Counted from the first letter of the stretch, positions 1-6,786 are shown. The stretch is 22,206 nt of DNA from a virus (IMGVR_UViG_3300044846_000824:1-22206); one strand, 5' to 3'. The notes: generated by a model from the sequence alone, not told the origin. Numbers and translations: made by a program.

Positions 1-548
1 GTAGTAGCAGCTAATTTAGATAGTGCTACACCAGTAGCAATTTTTACGTCAGTAACAGCGTTACTTGCAATAGAAGCTTCAACAACTTGACCCCATTTAA
101 TGCCGTTAGCAGTTGTGCTATCAGTAAGCAACGTCAAGTTATTTGTAGCCGAAGCAGCAATCTTTGCAGTTGCTGTTCCAGTATGAGTAACCAAAGAACC
201 TTTAGTGTCCTGAAGATTCACGTAACGGTTGGCTTGTTCGACTGTGTAAGCATCTAAGCAATGATCAACAGTGGCACCAATACTATGGTTTACAGCACTA
301 GTACCGTCATATCCGGCCTGTTGAATAGTAAAAGTAACATTACTTGTTCCTGATGTTGTGTCAATCAAAAACTTTTCTTCGTTTGCTAATCCACGATCTA
401 CTACAACAACAAAAGGTCCAGACGAACCATCCGGAAATGATGTGCCGTTAGCGACAGATAGTGTTGCTGCGCCAGCAGTAAATCCTGATGTAAGTGCGGT
501 TGTTTGCGCACCACCATCAAAGCTTTTAAGAATGTATTCGTCTGCCAT
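1..548 (-). CDS. Tail fibre / receptor-binding-type protein, N-terminal part (runs off left edge)
   Basis: The reading frame starts with an ATG at 548-546, has a GGAGA ribosome site at 554-558 that overlaps the previous gene's end, and is open for 182 codons to the left edge, so the C-terminus is missing. Residues about 15-98 form a beta-rich module (SVANGTSF, then ANEEKF, then a GYDGTSAVNH stretch) that recurs in the capsid and adaptor proteins of this window. After it the sequence becomes a Thr/Ala/Ser-rich repeat-like region with VTDVKIATG and LSKLAATT, typical of trimeric phage fibres. It directly follows the nozzle gene (9-base gap), the usual place for a fibre. The role in host attachment is inferred from this position and composition; no receptor-binding domain can be seen because the end is cut. 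Confidence 0.7.
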   Translation of the reverse strand, partial: MADEYILKSFDGGAQTTALTSGFTAGAATLSVANGTSFPDGSSGPFVVVVDRGLANEEKFLIDTTSGTSNVTFTIQQAGYDGTSAVNHSIGATVDHCLDAYTVEQANRYVNLQDTKGSLVTHTGTATAKIAASATNNLTLLTDSTTANGIKWGQVVEASIASNAVTDVKIATGVALSKLAAT

Positions 549-557
549 TTTAGTCTC

Positions 558-2357
558 CTATAGTGTCACTAATCTTACAACCATTAAGCCTTCAAAGCCA
601 GTTTGATTGTCCGACCAGTCATCTGGTGAGTATTCGTATGCTTCTAAACGTACACGGCGTGAAGTTTTACCTTCTACATAACTAACAGGCCGTTTTGTTT
701 CCCATATTTCTTGTAAAAATAATAGTTCTTTGTCGGTGTCTAAAGACATTAGTTGCCCTTGTGAATCGTTAACAATAGTTTTACTATACAAAAGTATAGG
801 AATTATATATTGTTCTACTGGTGGAGCAATGGGGAATGACCGCAATCTCCAGCGTTCAAATGTAGGGGTGGATGTGCCTGGGCCAGCAAGTTCTACACGG
901 ACTTGGAACCAGTCGCCTTGTTCACCATCTAATTGGACGATAATACGAGTATTGTTGGGTACGCTATTTCCTGCACTGTTTAGAAGTAAAGCCTGGTCAT
1001 CATATATTTTTACTGTTACAGATTGATTAGCCGCTAATGGTTGGAATGTTGCGTTTAGGTCTGTTACTGATTTGCGTTCTACCGTGCCGTAATAAATATG
1101 TCCTGAAAAAATATGACCGCTAGTTACATACCCTGTAGTTGATTCAACATATACGCCAACAGTAGGGACACCCAGTACTGTGCGACCATTAAAACGAGCA
1201 ACAGTAGTACACGAGCTTGCGGTATCGGCATACACATCCGTCGCAAAGGCAGGCTGCATAGGACGAGGAGTGTTAGAAAGATCAAGACGACCAGCTCCTG
1301 ATTTGTTTGTATCGATTGATTGCCAGTTGAACCATACGTATTGTCCTTCGGCTTGTGCTGAGGTGACTGAGCCTGGTGTGTCAATAAGTGGACCGTAGGT
1401 GAGGCTTCCGTCTGCGCTTACTGTAGCCATTCGGATACCTTTGTTAGTGCAGAATATGACTACGCCAGCGTGGCTGGTGACGTGTTGTATTAGTTCATTG
1501 ATTGATAGGGATACGACTTCTGCACCTTTAACTAGTGTGCCTGTTGAACTAACACTAAAGCCAAAGATTTCTGAGCGTGAGCCTGCATATCCGCCTGCAT
1601 AGATTTTGCTACCTACAGCAAATACTGTGCTGTAAACAAATGATGTTTGGAAGTGTGTATCTACTGTAGTTGCTGTATATGCAGAATCATATGTTTTAAG
1701 AACATTTGCAATAGACGCAAAAAGCCGGCCACTAGCAAACCACACACGACTATGAGCAGATGCAACAACACTTGTAGCCGCAGTACCTGAACCAACAGTA
1801 TATAAAGCAACAGAAGTAGCCACATAAACAGTTACACCATCTGTAGCAATATCACGGATAGTTCCACTAATACCAGTAATAGTGTCCCATGAACTAAAAG
1901 TAGAAGTACGTTTAAGCGATGCCCCGTCGGAAGCATAAAGAAAAGTATCAGTTGGACACAACAAACTTACAGAACCAGTAAAAGACCCATCAGAAAAAGA
2001 CGTAGATCGAAGAAGCGACAACTCGCCCTCTTCCCACACATTAATACCAACACTTGAGTCAAACCGACTCACGTTCCTATCATCGCCAAGATCCATAATA
2101 TATTGGCCAGCACCACTAAACCAGTTATAACGATAACGCCACCAAGCACCATCAGTGTTAAACAACGAATCGTCAACCTGACCCGTAGAAACAACAGCAT
2201 CACGCAAAGAAGTAAGCGACGACCGCTTATAGTTCTTTACATCAATCGGATATGTACGCCCATCAATTTTAATAGTAAACGGAATAGCCGTATCATTAGT
2301 AGATGAACCAATATAAAAAGGGTAAGAACCTAAACCGAGAAGAGGACTAAAACTCAT
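558..2357 (-). CDS. Tail nozzle / tail tubular protein B-like beta-propeller protein (599 aa)
   Basis: The protein is rich in Ser, Thr, Val and Gly, with repeated short beta-strand blocks such as GVTVYVATS, HSRVWFASGRLFAS and GVVIFCTNKGIRM, each about 40-60 residues apart, as in a beta-propeller. This fits a podoviral tail nozzle (T7 gp12 role), which extends the portal-adaptor channel outward. The frame can be read back to a TTG at 2381, but the better start is the ATG at 2357-2355: it overlaps the adaptor stop as ATGA and has a GAGG site at 2363-2366 with five-base spacing. It lies between the adaptor and fibre genes, which supports the assignment. I did not recognise a specific family from sequence alone, so the nozzle call rests on fold-like repeats and gene order. 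Confidence 0.65.
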   Translation of the reverse strand: MSFSPLLGLGSYPFYIGSSTNDTAIPFTIKIDGRTYPIDVKNYKRSSLTSLRDAVVSTGQVDDSLFNTDGAWWRYRYNWFSGAGQYIMDLGDDRNVSRFDSSVGINVWEEGELSLLRSTSFSDGSFTGSVSLLCPTDTFLYASDGASLKRTSTFSSWDTITGISGTIRDIATDGVTVYVATSVALYTVGSGTAATSVVASAHSRVWFASGRLFASIANVLKTYDSAYTATTVDTHFQTSFVYSTVFAVGSKIYAGGYAGSRSEIFGFSVSSTGTLVKGAEVVSLSINELIQHVTSHAGVVIFCTNKGIRMATVSADGSLTYGPLIDTPGSVTSAQAEGQYVWFNWQSIDTNKSGAGRLDLSNTPRPMQPAFATDVYADTASSCTTVARFNGRTVLGVPTVGVYVESTTGYVTSGHIFSGHIYYGTVERKSVTDLNATFQPLAANQSVTVKIYDDQALLLNSAGNSVPNNTRIIVQLDGEQGDWFQVRVELAGPGTSTPTFERWRLRSFPIAPPVEQYIIPILLYSKTIVNDSQGQLMSLDTDKELLFLQEIWETKRPVSYVEGKTSRRVRLEAYEYSPDDWSDNQTGFEGLMVVRLVTL

Positions 2358-3256
2358 GTAAACCTCAACGGGTACTGCCAACGCAGACGATCTATTTCCT
2401 CAGCCTTTCGACGCACATACAACGGATACAAACGATTAGCTTCATCAGATGCAGTACGAGGAGGAACTTCCTCAGCACGACGAGGAGTGTCCTGAGCCAC
2501 ACGAGCCGACCTACCAGCTTCAGAGTCACCCAACAAACGCCACTTAATACCAAGATCAAGCACATCAAGCATAGAGGGCTTTAAACCAACATCGTCAACA
2601 AGATCAGATGACCAAGAAATAGCTTCCACATCAAGAGGAGCGGCAGCAACAAAATACAATGAACCCATATAAACCGGTGGGAACATACGAAACAGCACAC
2701 CACTAGCAGGACCATTAGTCCAAGTGCCAGGAACACCACGTTGCAAACGACCTGCTACTCGTGCCCAAGAAGTTGTGTCGTCATCAGTCCAGTTGCGACG
2801 AACATCAACCAAACCAAAAATGTTACGCCAAGCAACAGGCAAATGGACTGTTTGTGAACCGTCACTAACAGCCTCAATGCGAGCCATAGTGCGATATAGG
2901 TCAGGACCCCAAGATGTGAGTTCATCAATTAGGGTTTCGTAAATGTGTAGCCCACTAAAACGAGGGTTAATATAAACCTCATCGTTAACGGTGTGTGTTA
3001 AAGCTTCTGAGCCGTTCCAGCCCCGAAGAACTGAAGCAGTTTTGGCAACACGGTCAACTGACATGACACGCATCTCTTCATTAGCAATAGATAAAATTGC
3101 ACCAGAAACTAGTGATGCAGAGAGTTCGTAGGTCAATGTTACTGACGTATCCGTCAAGTCAACATCGGAGGCAAGCGTGTTTACCTCATAACGGAACGAC
3201 GAAGCAAGCTGACGCTTGACTCGCTGGACCGCTGCGCTTACAAGTGTGCGCGACAA
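2354..3256 (-). CDS. Head-tail adaptor / connector protein (300 aa)
   Basis: This protein probably docks on the portal and bridges it to the tail nozzle (T7 gp11 role). The N-terminus is helical and basic (AAVQRVKRQLASSFRYEV). Residues about 27-98 are a beta-rich module with IANEEMRV and VLRGWNGSEALTH, shared with the capsid and fibre proteins. The middle contains a long beta region (about residues 120-215). The C-terminus has charged helices with KWRLLGDSEAGRSAR and RRKAEEIDRLR, a pattern seen in phage adaptor proteins. The start is TTG at 3256-3254 with an AAAGGA site at 3263-3268 and six-base spacing; no ATG lies nearby. It follows the capsid gene after a stem-loop and overlaps the nozzle gene by four bases. 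Confidence 0.65.
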   Translation of the reverse strand: MSRTLVSAAVQRVKRQLASSFRYEVNTLASDVDLTDTSVTLTYELSASLVSGAILSIANEEMRVMSVDRVAKTASVLRGWNGSEALTHTVNDEVYINPRFSGLHIYETLIDELTSWGPDLYRTMARIEAVSDGSQTVHLPVAWRNIFGLVDVRRNWTDDDTTSWARVAGRLQRGVPGTWTNGPASGVLFRMFPPVYMGSLYFVAAAPLDVEAISWSSDLVDDVGLKPSMLDVLDLGIKWRLLGDSEAGRSARVAQDTPRRAEEVPPRTASDEANRLYPLYVRRKAEEIDRLRWQYPLRFT

Positions 3257-3280
3257 CAGCGTTCCTTTCGTTAAGCAGTA

Positions 3281-3314
3281 AGCGGGGGCTGCTGGAGGGG
3301 ATACAGCCCCCGCT
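3281..3314 (-). terminator. Strong stem-loop after the capsid gene (terminator or attenuator-like)
   Basis: The arms AGCGGGGGCTG (3281-3291) and CAGCCCCCGCT (3304-3314) pair perfectly over 11 bp with a 12-base loop. A G-T and a T-A pair can extend the stem outward. It sits in the 74-base gap between capsid and adaptor genes. There is no run of T after the stem in the transcribed direction, so it is not a classic intrinsic terminator. It may act as an attenuator, an mRNA-stabilising 3' end, or a terminator needing a factor. Confidence 0.7.
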
Positions 3315-3330
3315 CACTACATCGTTATGG

Positions 3331-4497
3331 TCAGACTAAGGTTCCGGCAGTGGGGAACGCTGCGGTGAGATCCAAGCCAGTGAACTTGGCCATATGGTCT
3401 TGTCCCTTGATTTGGAATCCGCATTCTCCGACCATCATGTATGAATCCGTGTCGTTGGTCTTAGCCAACTTCTGAGCCACGAGAGGCTGGAATACACGCT
3501 GGATGAAGTTGTCACGGCTGTAACAGAATGCGTCGGTCTTACGGACGTAACGGTTACGGACCAAGGTGACTTCACCAAATTCGGTCATGACGGTCTGTGC
3601 ACGGCGACGACCACGGCGAGCATCTTCAACCGTTACGGTCTGGACTCGCTCGTTGCCAACGGTGTTGTTTAGTGCACGGAATGCAGCAGGACGGGCGGTA
3701 ATGAAGTCAAACATACCGCCGTTGTCGTATGCGGTCTGCTGGAGTGCTTCGATTGCACCAACGGTAATCCAGTCTGAGGACGAGTCAATGTTGCTGGTGA
3801 TGTACGAGTTCAAACCACCAGTTGAGCGGACACGAGTTGCCGTATCTTCGTACTTGATACCGTACAAAGCAGCCTGTTCAATGCCGACATTGCAGTGAAG
3901 CATTGCGTTGCGCATTTGCTTGTTCAATTCGTTTGGCACACCGTACTTCGGGATGCTCTGCTCGGTACGTGACACGGTGAGCTTCTTGGAGAAGATCTGC
4001 GTGTAGTTGGAGTACTTGTCACGGCCTTGGAAGTTTGCCGTTCCAATGTCACCTTCTGGCAGTACGGTTCCAAGACCAATAATTTCTGCTCCTGAAGTGT
4101 GGCTGGCTGCGGTTGAACCAAGAGCACCACGAGTAACAGTCAAGACTTCAGTTGAGGTATCAACTGCGGTTACCTTGAAGATTTCGTCGTCAATGCGGAT
4201 GGCGTCGCCAACAGCAAACTTGACTGCATCGCCTGCAACAACATCAACACCAGTTTCGCTGCTATCAAGTGCTTCGTTAAGAACGCCACGGGGCAACGGT
4301 ACATCTTCTTCCATCCAGTAGAAAACGGTGTTGTCAACTGGAGCCTTACCAATTACACCAAGTCCATCTGAACCGATGCCTGAAAGCAACGGAAGATCTT
4401 CTGGGGTAAGGATGTAGATCAATTCATCAATATTGATCTTAGTTTCGACCTGGAGGTCATATGAATAAAAGTTTGGGCCAACAAGTTCTTGTGCCAT
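3331..4497 (-). CDS. Major capsid protein, SU10/DUF5309-like (388 aa)
   Basis: This is the main shell protein. Features resembling the SU10/DUF5309 type are an early TPEDLPLLSGIG segment (31-42), then an aromatic FYWMEEDV strand (59-66), a NYTQIFSKKLTVSRTEQSIPKYG block after residue 160, and a late basic arm with VEDARRGRRRAQTV. Between residues about 72 and 145 a beta-rich module (IDDEIFKV, then VTRGALGSTAASH) is inserted, as a surface or decoration-like domain; the same module occurs in the adaptor and fibre. The ATG start has an AAAGGA site at 4507-4512 overlapping the previous gene's stop region. It follows scaffold and a 96-residue gene and precedes a strong stem-loop. The sequence is more GC-rich than the ejection-protein block. 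Family naming is from memory of conserved patterns, not from a search. Confidence 0.85.
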   Translation of the reverse strand: MAQELVGPNFYSYDLQVETKINIDELIYILTPEDLPLLSGIGSDGLGVIGKAPVDNTVFYWMEEDVPLPRGVLNEALDSSETGVDVVAGDAVKFAVGDAIRIDDEIFKVTAVDTSTEVLTVTRGALGSTAASHTSGAEIIGLGTVLPEGDIGTANFQGRDKYSNYTQIFSKKLTVSRTEQSIPKYGVPNELNKQMRNAMLHCNVGIEQAALYGIKYEDTATRVRSTGGLNSYITSNIDSSSDWITVGAIEALQQTAYDNGGMFDFITARPAAFRALNNTVGNERVQTVTVEDARRGRRRAQTVMTEFGEVTLVRNRYVRKTDAFCYSRDNFIQRVFQPLVAQKLAKTNDTDSYMMVGECGFQIKGQDHMAKFTGLDLTAAFPTAGTLV

Positions 4498-4502
4498 GAT
4501 AA

Positions 4503-4793
4503 TTAATCCTTTGTGGTTTTAACGCGAGAAGCTCGCAAGTGGTCGTTGATTTTGTGGCGTTGCTCACCAGCCTGCTTCATGCGTACAGGGGTCATGTCTG
4601 GATTCATAACAGGCATTTTGGTCCCGTTAGGTCTCTCATCATAAAGAATCCCTTTATTCCATGAAGGCGGTTCTACTTGCTTGCGACGCCCATTATGCCG
4701 ACTTGGAGTAGCCGATGGCGACACTTGTAAACCCTTACTTTTGAGGCGACACCCGTAGTGTTCCTCGCAGTTAGGAATCTCACAAAGAGCCAT
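4503..4793 (-). CDS. Small Cys-containing protein between scaffold and capsid genes (96 aa)
   Basis: I do not recognise a defined function. The N-terminus has three cysteines and a histidine close together (CEIPNCEEHYGC, residues 4-15), which could bind a metal ion. This is followed by a basic, Ser/Pro-containing stretch (SKGLQVSPSATPSRHNGRRK) and a charged, probably helical C-terminus (RMKQAGEQRHKINDHLR). It begins two bases after the scaffold stop and ends five bases before the capsid start, so it is almost certainly co-translated with both. A capsid-assembly or minor head role is likely from this position alone. Confidence 0.75.
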   Translation of the reverse strand: MALCEIPNCEEHYGCRLKSKGLQVSPSATPSRHNGRRKQVEPPSWNKGILYDERPNGTKMPVMNPDMTPVRMKQAGEQRHKINDHLRASRVKTTKD

Positions 4794-4795
4794 AA

Positions 4796-5329
4796 CTACC
4801 GATCAAATCGGTGTCCGATTGAACGAGCATTAGATGCCCAATCATTCGGGTCAAAGATTGCACGCTTGTCACCAGATGCTGCTGCCACTAAAACACGGTC
4901 AATTGCTGCAAGTCCGGCATCATCCAAAGTTGTTCCCTTTTGACGGGCTTCATGAAAAAGATCATAAGCTTCGTCATATGGATCACGCTCTGGCATTTCC
5001 GAAGGTGTACCAATATTACCCTTAGCAAAGGTTTGACGGAAGTCCTGCTGTCCTCGTTCCTCGGGTTGAATCTCGTTACTTCGTGGTGCTTCTACACCAT
5101 TAAGTCCAAGATCGGATGCTTCGGTCTTGAGTGAATCAAGATCTTCGCCGTCCCAAGTCTTAAACAATAACTTGCCAATTTTGCTAGTTGTATCAATACC
5201 AGCCTTTGCAAACAACAGTTCCCGCTTCATTTCAGCCAACTCATTTTGAGCTTGCTTTCCTGCTTCGGCTGCCTTACGCAACGACTTAATATCGTGTTGT
5301 TCTTCAGTGATTTCAATATCTTCTGACAT
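4796..5329 (-). CDS. Capsid scaffold protein (177 aa)
   Basis: The protein is acidic and largely helical: the first 45 residues form a charged, probable coiled-coil helix (DIKSLRKAAEAGKQAQNELAE), followed by an AKAGIDTTSKIGKLLFKTWDG segment often seen in phage scaffold proteins. The C-terminal third is more compact and ends with a basic tail (SIGHRFDR), where scaffolds commonly contact the capsid protein. Size, charge and the place just before the capsid gene all fit a scaffold that shapes the procapsid and leaves before DNA packaging. The ATG has an AAGGGA site about ten bases upstream. It is the first clear gene after the promoter-like region. Confidence 0.8.
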   Translation of the reverse strand: MSEDIEITEEQHDIKSLRKAAEAGKQAQNELAEMKRELLFAKAGIDTTSKIGKLLFKTWDGEDLDSLKTEASDLGLNGVEAPRSNEIQPEERGQQDFRQTFAKGNIGTPSEMPERDPYDEAYDLFHEARQKGTTLDDAGLAAIDRVLVAAASGDKRAIFDPNDWASNARSIGHRFDR

Positions 5330-5372
5330 TTGTGTTTCCCTTCAATGGTTTTTTGTCAACAGCCGACTCGAC

Positions 5373-5459
5373 TTACACCCACATTGCGGCGACTTTGTGA
5401 GGATTAATTTGACGGCCACCTAAGTAGCACACATCTATAGGGCCACTTGCGTAGCTCAC
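5373..5459 (-). CDS. Candidate small peptide with GTG start (28 aa), uncertain
   Basis: From GTG at 5459-5457 a frame runs to TAA at 5375-5373. The product contains SYASGP, then CYLGGRQINPHKVAAMWV at its end, which looks more protein-like than random sequence. No Shine-Dalgarno site precedes it. However, its start lies about seven bases after the expected transcription start of the promoter at 5473-5499, so near-leaderless translation is possible. The internal similarity of SYASG and CYLGG comes from the direct repeat in the DNA. It competes with a 19-residue ATG frame (5404-5463) in another phase. Either could be chance. Confidence 0.3.
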   Translation of the reverse strand: MSYASGPIDVCYLGGRQINPHKVAAMWV

Positions 5460-5472
5460 CCATATAACTAAA

Positions 5473-5499
5473 AGTATATCATATAGTCGGTACTGTCAA
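5473..5499 (-). promoter_or_regulatory. Sigma70-type promoter with extended -10, before scaffold-capsid unit
   Basis: In transcribed orientation the sequence has a perfect TTGACA -35 box (5494-5499) and TATACT -10 box (5473-5478), preceded by TGA, which makes an extended -10 (TGn). The spacer is 15 bases, shorter than the usual 17; the extended -10 can compensate. It starts just five bases after the stop of the 95-residue gene and faces the scaffold, 96-residue and capsid genes. It probably raises expression of the capsid unit above the rest of the late operon. Confidence 0.65.
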
Positions 5500-5504
5500 G
5501 TACC

Positions 5505-5792
5505 CTACCATTTAACTTTGTCAGCCCAATATGCGGCTGACATTTTTCCTTTGGAAATATTAGAGGCATGTCGTGCTTTAAATGATTTGCGACGTGCAGC
5601 ATATGAAGCAGATTCACCAGCTTTTTTAGGTGAACCGCTTACACCTTGTTGTCCAAACCGAATAGTTTTAACTTGTTCGCCTTGTTTGGCTACAACAACA
5701 TGAGACTTTTTAGGATGGTCCGGGGTACGTTTGGGCTGGTTGAACCCTGAAACACCAGCACGACTCAACCTAGGATCTTTTTTAGAAGCCAT
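5505..5792 (-). CDS. Small basic conserved phage protein (95 aa)
   Basis: This is a Lys/Arg-rich protein of unknown function. Recognisable blocks are KDPRLSRAGVSGFNQPKRTP (5-24), HVVVAKQGEQVKTIRFGQQG (31-50) and the C-terminal KSFKARHASNISKGKMSAAY (69-88) followed by a Trp-containing end. I recall very similar proteins in many environmental phages, where they are annotated as hypothetical. The ATG overlaps the previous stop by one base (TAATG), so translation is coupled. It is the last of five basic genes and ends just before the promoter-like region. A virion-associated, nucleic-acid-contacting role is possible from charge, but nothing in the sequence proves it. Confidence 0.8.
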   Translation of the reverse strand: MASKKDPRLSRAGVSGFNQPKRTPDHPKKSHVVVAKQGEQVKTIRFGQQGVSGSPKKAGESASYAARRKSFKARHASNISKGKMSAAYWADKVKW

Positions 5793-6196
5793 TACTTTTT
5801 ACCCCTAGCGGTTTTACTAGCCTTTTTGGCGGCAGAAGTATTAGGAACAAACTGTTTGCCCTTACTTGTGCCTTCACGTTTTGCTTTAGTAGTAGCAGCA
5901 TACTGCGAAGAAGTCAAAGACTCAATAGCCTTCTTAGGCAGATACCGTTCACCAGTAGCCTTAGGCCCCTGCGTAGATGGTTTGCCTGACTTAGTAGTCC
6001 ACTTTTCTTTAGTCCACTTAGACAAATCTTTTTGAGCAGACGTTTTCTCACCACTATAACCACCGCCAGCAGCTTTATACTTTTGTCCTGCTAGTTGTGC
6101 TTTTCGAGCGGACCATTGCCCAGGCTTGCCACCTGACGAGGAGGCTTTTACTTGGGCAACAATCCGCTTTCTAAGTTCAGGTTTAGTGTATGCCAT
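5792..6196 (-). CDS. DUF5872-like basic protein (134 aa)
   Basis: Three blocks match what I remember of DUF5872: RKRIVAQVKASSSGGKPGQW (9-28), DLSKWTKEKWTTKSGK (57-72), and GERYLPKKAIESL then SSQYAATTKAKR (82-107). The C-terminus is a Lys/Ala/Ser tail. This family occurs in bacteria, phages and large eukaryotic viruses and has no established function to my knowledge. The open frame extends back to 6427, but the start at ATG 6196-6194 is chosen because it lies one base after the previous stop and the protein similarity begins there. It ends with a TAATG overlap into the 95-residue gene. A DNA-contacting virion role is inferred only from the strong positive charge. Confidence 0.75.
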   Translation of the reverse strand: MAYTKPELRKRIVAQVKASSSGGKPGQWSARKAQLAGQKYKAAGGGYSGEKTSAQKDLSKWTKEKWTTKSGKPSTQGPKATGERYLPKKAIESLTSSQYAATTKAKREGTSKGKQFVPNTSAAKKASKTARGKK

Positions 6197-6197
6197 T

Positions 6198-6671
6198 TTA
6201 CATTGTTCGAGGAAGTTTTGGTTTACTGCCACCACCACGAACAGGACGAGGAGTTGGCTTCTTTCGTTTATCGCCTCGTGGTTGCATAGCTTCTCTAGGA
6301 TCACGCTTAGACTCAACCTTAGCAAGTCGCCCACCTTGAGGTCTGCTTCCACCAGGACCACGAACAGGTCGCTTAGCAGGCGCAGGTTTTGAACTAGCAA
6401 AGGATCCCGCAGGAGCACCGCCACCACTAGTTACAGAATTAACAATCTTGCCAGCAAGACCAGCAAGACCACTAGCAGCACCAACAACAGTCCTAACACC
6501 GCTACCAGCAGTATTAATATAAGCAGAAGCAGCCTTTATAAGTTGATCTTCTGGACGACCAAAACCGCCACTCTTAGGCTTTGGACCTGCTTTACCATCC
6601 TTACGAGGACCCGAAGGCTTAACAGGTGGCTTGGGAATAGGACGAGGAGGAACACGCTTTTTAGCAGCCAT
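6198..6671 (-). CDS. Pro/Gly/Lys-rich basic protein with Gly-zipper segment (157 aa)
   Basis: Both ends are disordered-looking and rich in Pro, Lys, Arg and Gly (PPRPIPKPPVKPSGPRKDGK near the start; KRKKPTPRPVRGGGSK near the end). Residues about 47-80 form one non-polar helix of small residues (TVVGAASGLAGLAGKIV), with a Gly-zipper pattern that could insert into or span a membrane, or pack helix to helix. I recognise no family. The ATG overlaps the 37-residue gene stop by one base (TAATG). It sits among four other basic small genes after the ejection proteins, so an internal virion or ejected role is possible, but this is a guess. Confidence 0.7.
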   Translation of the reverse strand: MAAKKRVPPRPIPKPPVKPSGPRKDGKAGPKPKSGGFGRPEDQLIKAASAYINTAGSGVRTVVGAASGLAGLAGKIVNSVTSGGGAPAGSFASSKPAPAKRPVRGPGGSRPQGGRLAKVESKRDPREAMQPRGDKRKKPTPRPVRGGGSKPKLPRTM

Positions 6672-6784
6672 TATTTTTTACCCATCTTTTTTTTGGGTTT
6701 AGCCTTAACTTTCATAGCGGCTTTCTTAGCCGCAGCCATACCTTCTTTAGTATACGGAAACTTCTTACCACCAACATTAGGCAT
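6671..6784 (-). CDS. Very short Lys-rich protein (37 aa)
   Basis: ATG at 6784-6782 opens a 37-codon frame. The product begins MPNVGGKKFPYTKEGMAAAK and continues as a Lys/Ala/Pro tail; 13 of 37 residues are Lys. The start MPxVGGKKFPYT is a motif I recall from many environmental phage mini-proteins of unknown function. It lies two bases after the 87-residue gene stop and overlaps the next start by one base (TAATG), which strongly supports it being real despite its size. It may be a DNA-binding or structural virion peptide. Confidence 0.75.
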   Translation of the reverse strand: MPNVGGKKFPYTKEGMAAAKKAAMKVKAKPKKKMGKK

Positions 6785-6786
6785 AA

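Larger units (their letters stand above)
5330..5504 (-). other. Largest intergenic region: 175-base leader upstream of scaffold
   Basis: This is the only gap over 100 bases in the window. At its right end is a promoter-like sequence (5473-5499). Downstream are two overlapping short frames (5404-5463 and 5373-5459) and an imperfect direct repeat in transcribed order: GAGCTACGCAAGTGGCC then GTGCTACTTAGGTGGCC, 13 of 17 positions identical. A second TTGACA lies at 5354-5359 without a matching -10 box. The scaffold ribosome site is at the left end. The region probably serves as promoter plus 5' leader of the scaffold-capsid unit. Confidence 0.6.

Noticed and set aside
358-1602. Plus-strand open frames (for example 358-606, 730-1026, 1180-1398, 1399-1602)
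   Set aside because: They lie wholly or largely inside well-supported minus-strand genes, lack ribosome sites and have compositions of antisense shadows.
5354-5359. Second TTGACA box before the scaffold gene
   Set aside because: No plausible -10 box lies 15-19 bases downstream; that stretch is the scaffold ribosome site.
5792-6427. Longer 211-codon version of the DUF5872-like gene
   Set aside because: The extra 77 codons overlap the 157-residue gene, while a start at 6196 lies one base after that gene's stop and fits the protein family.
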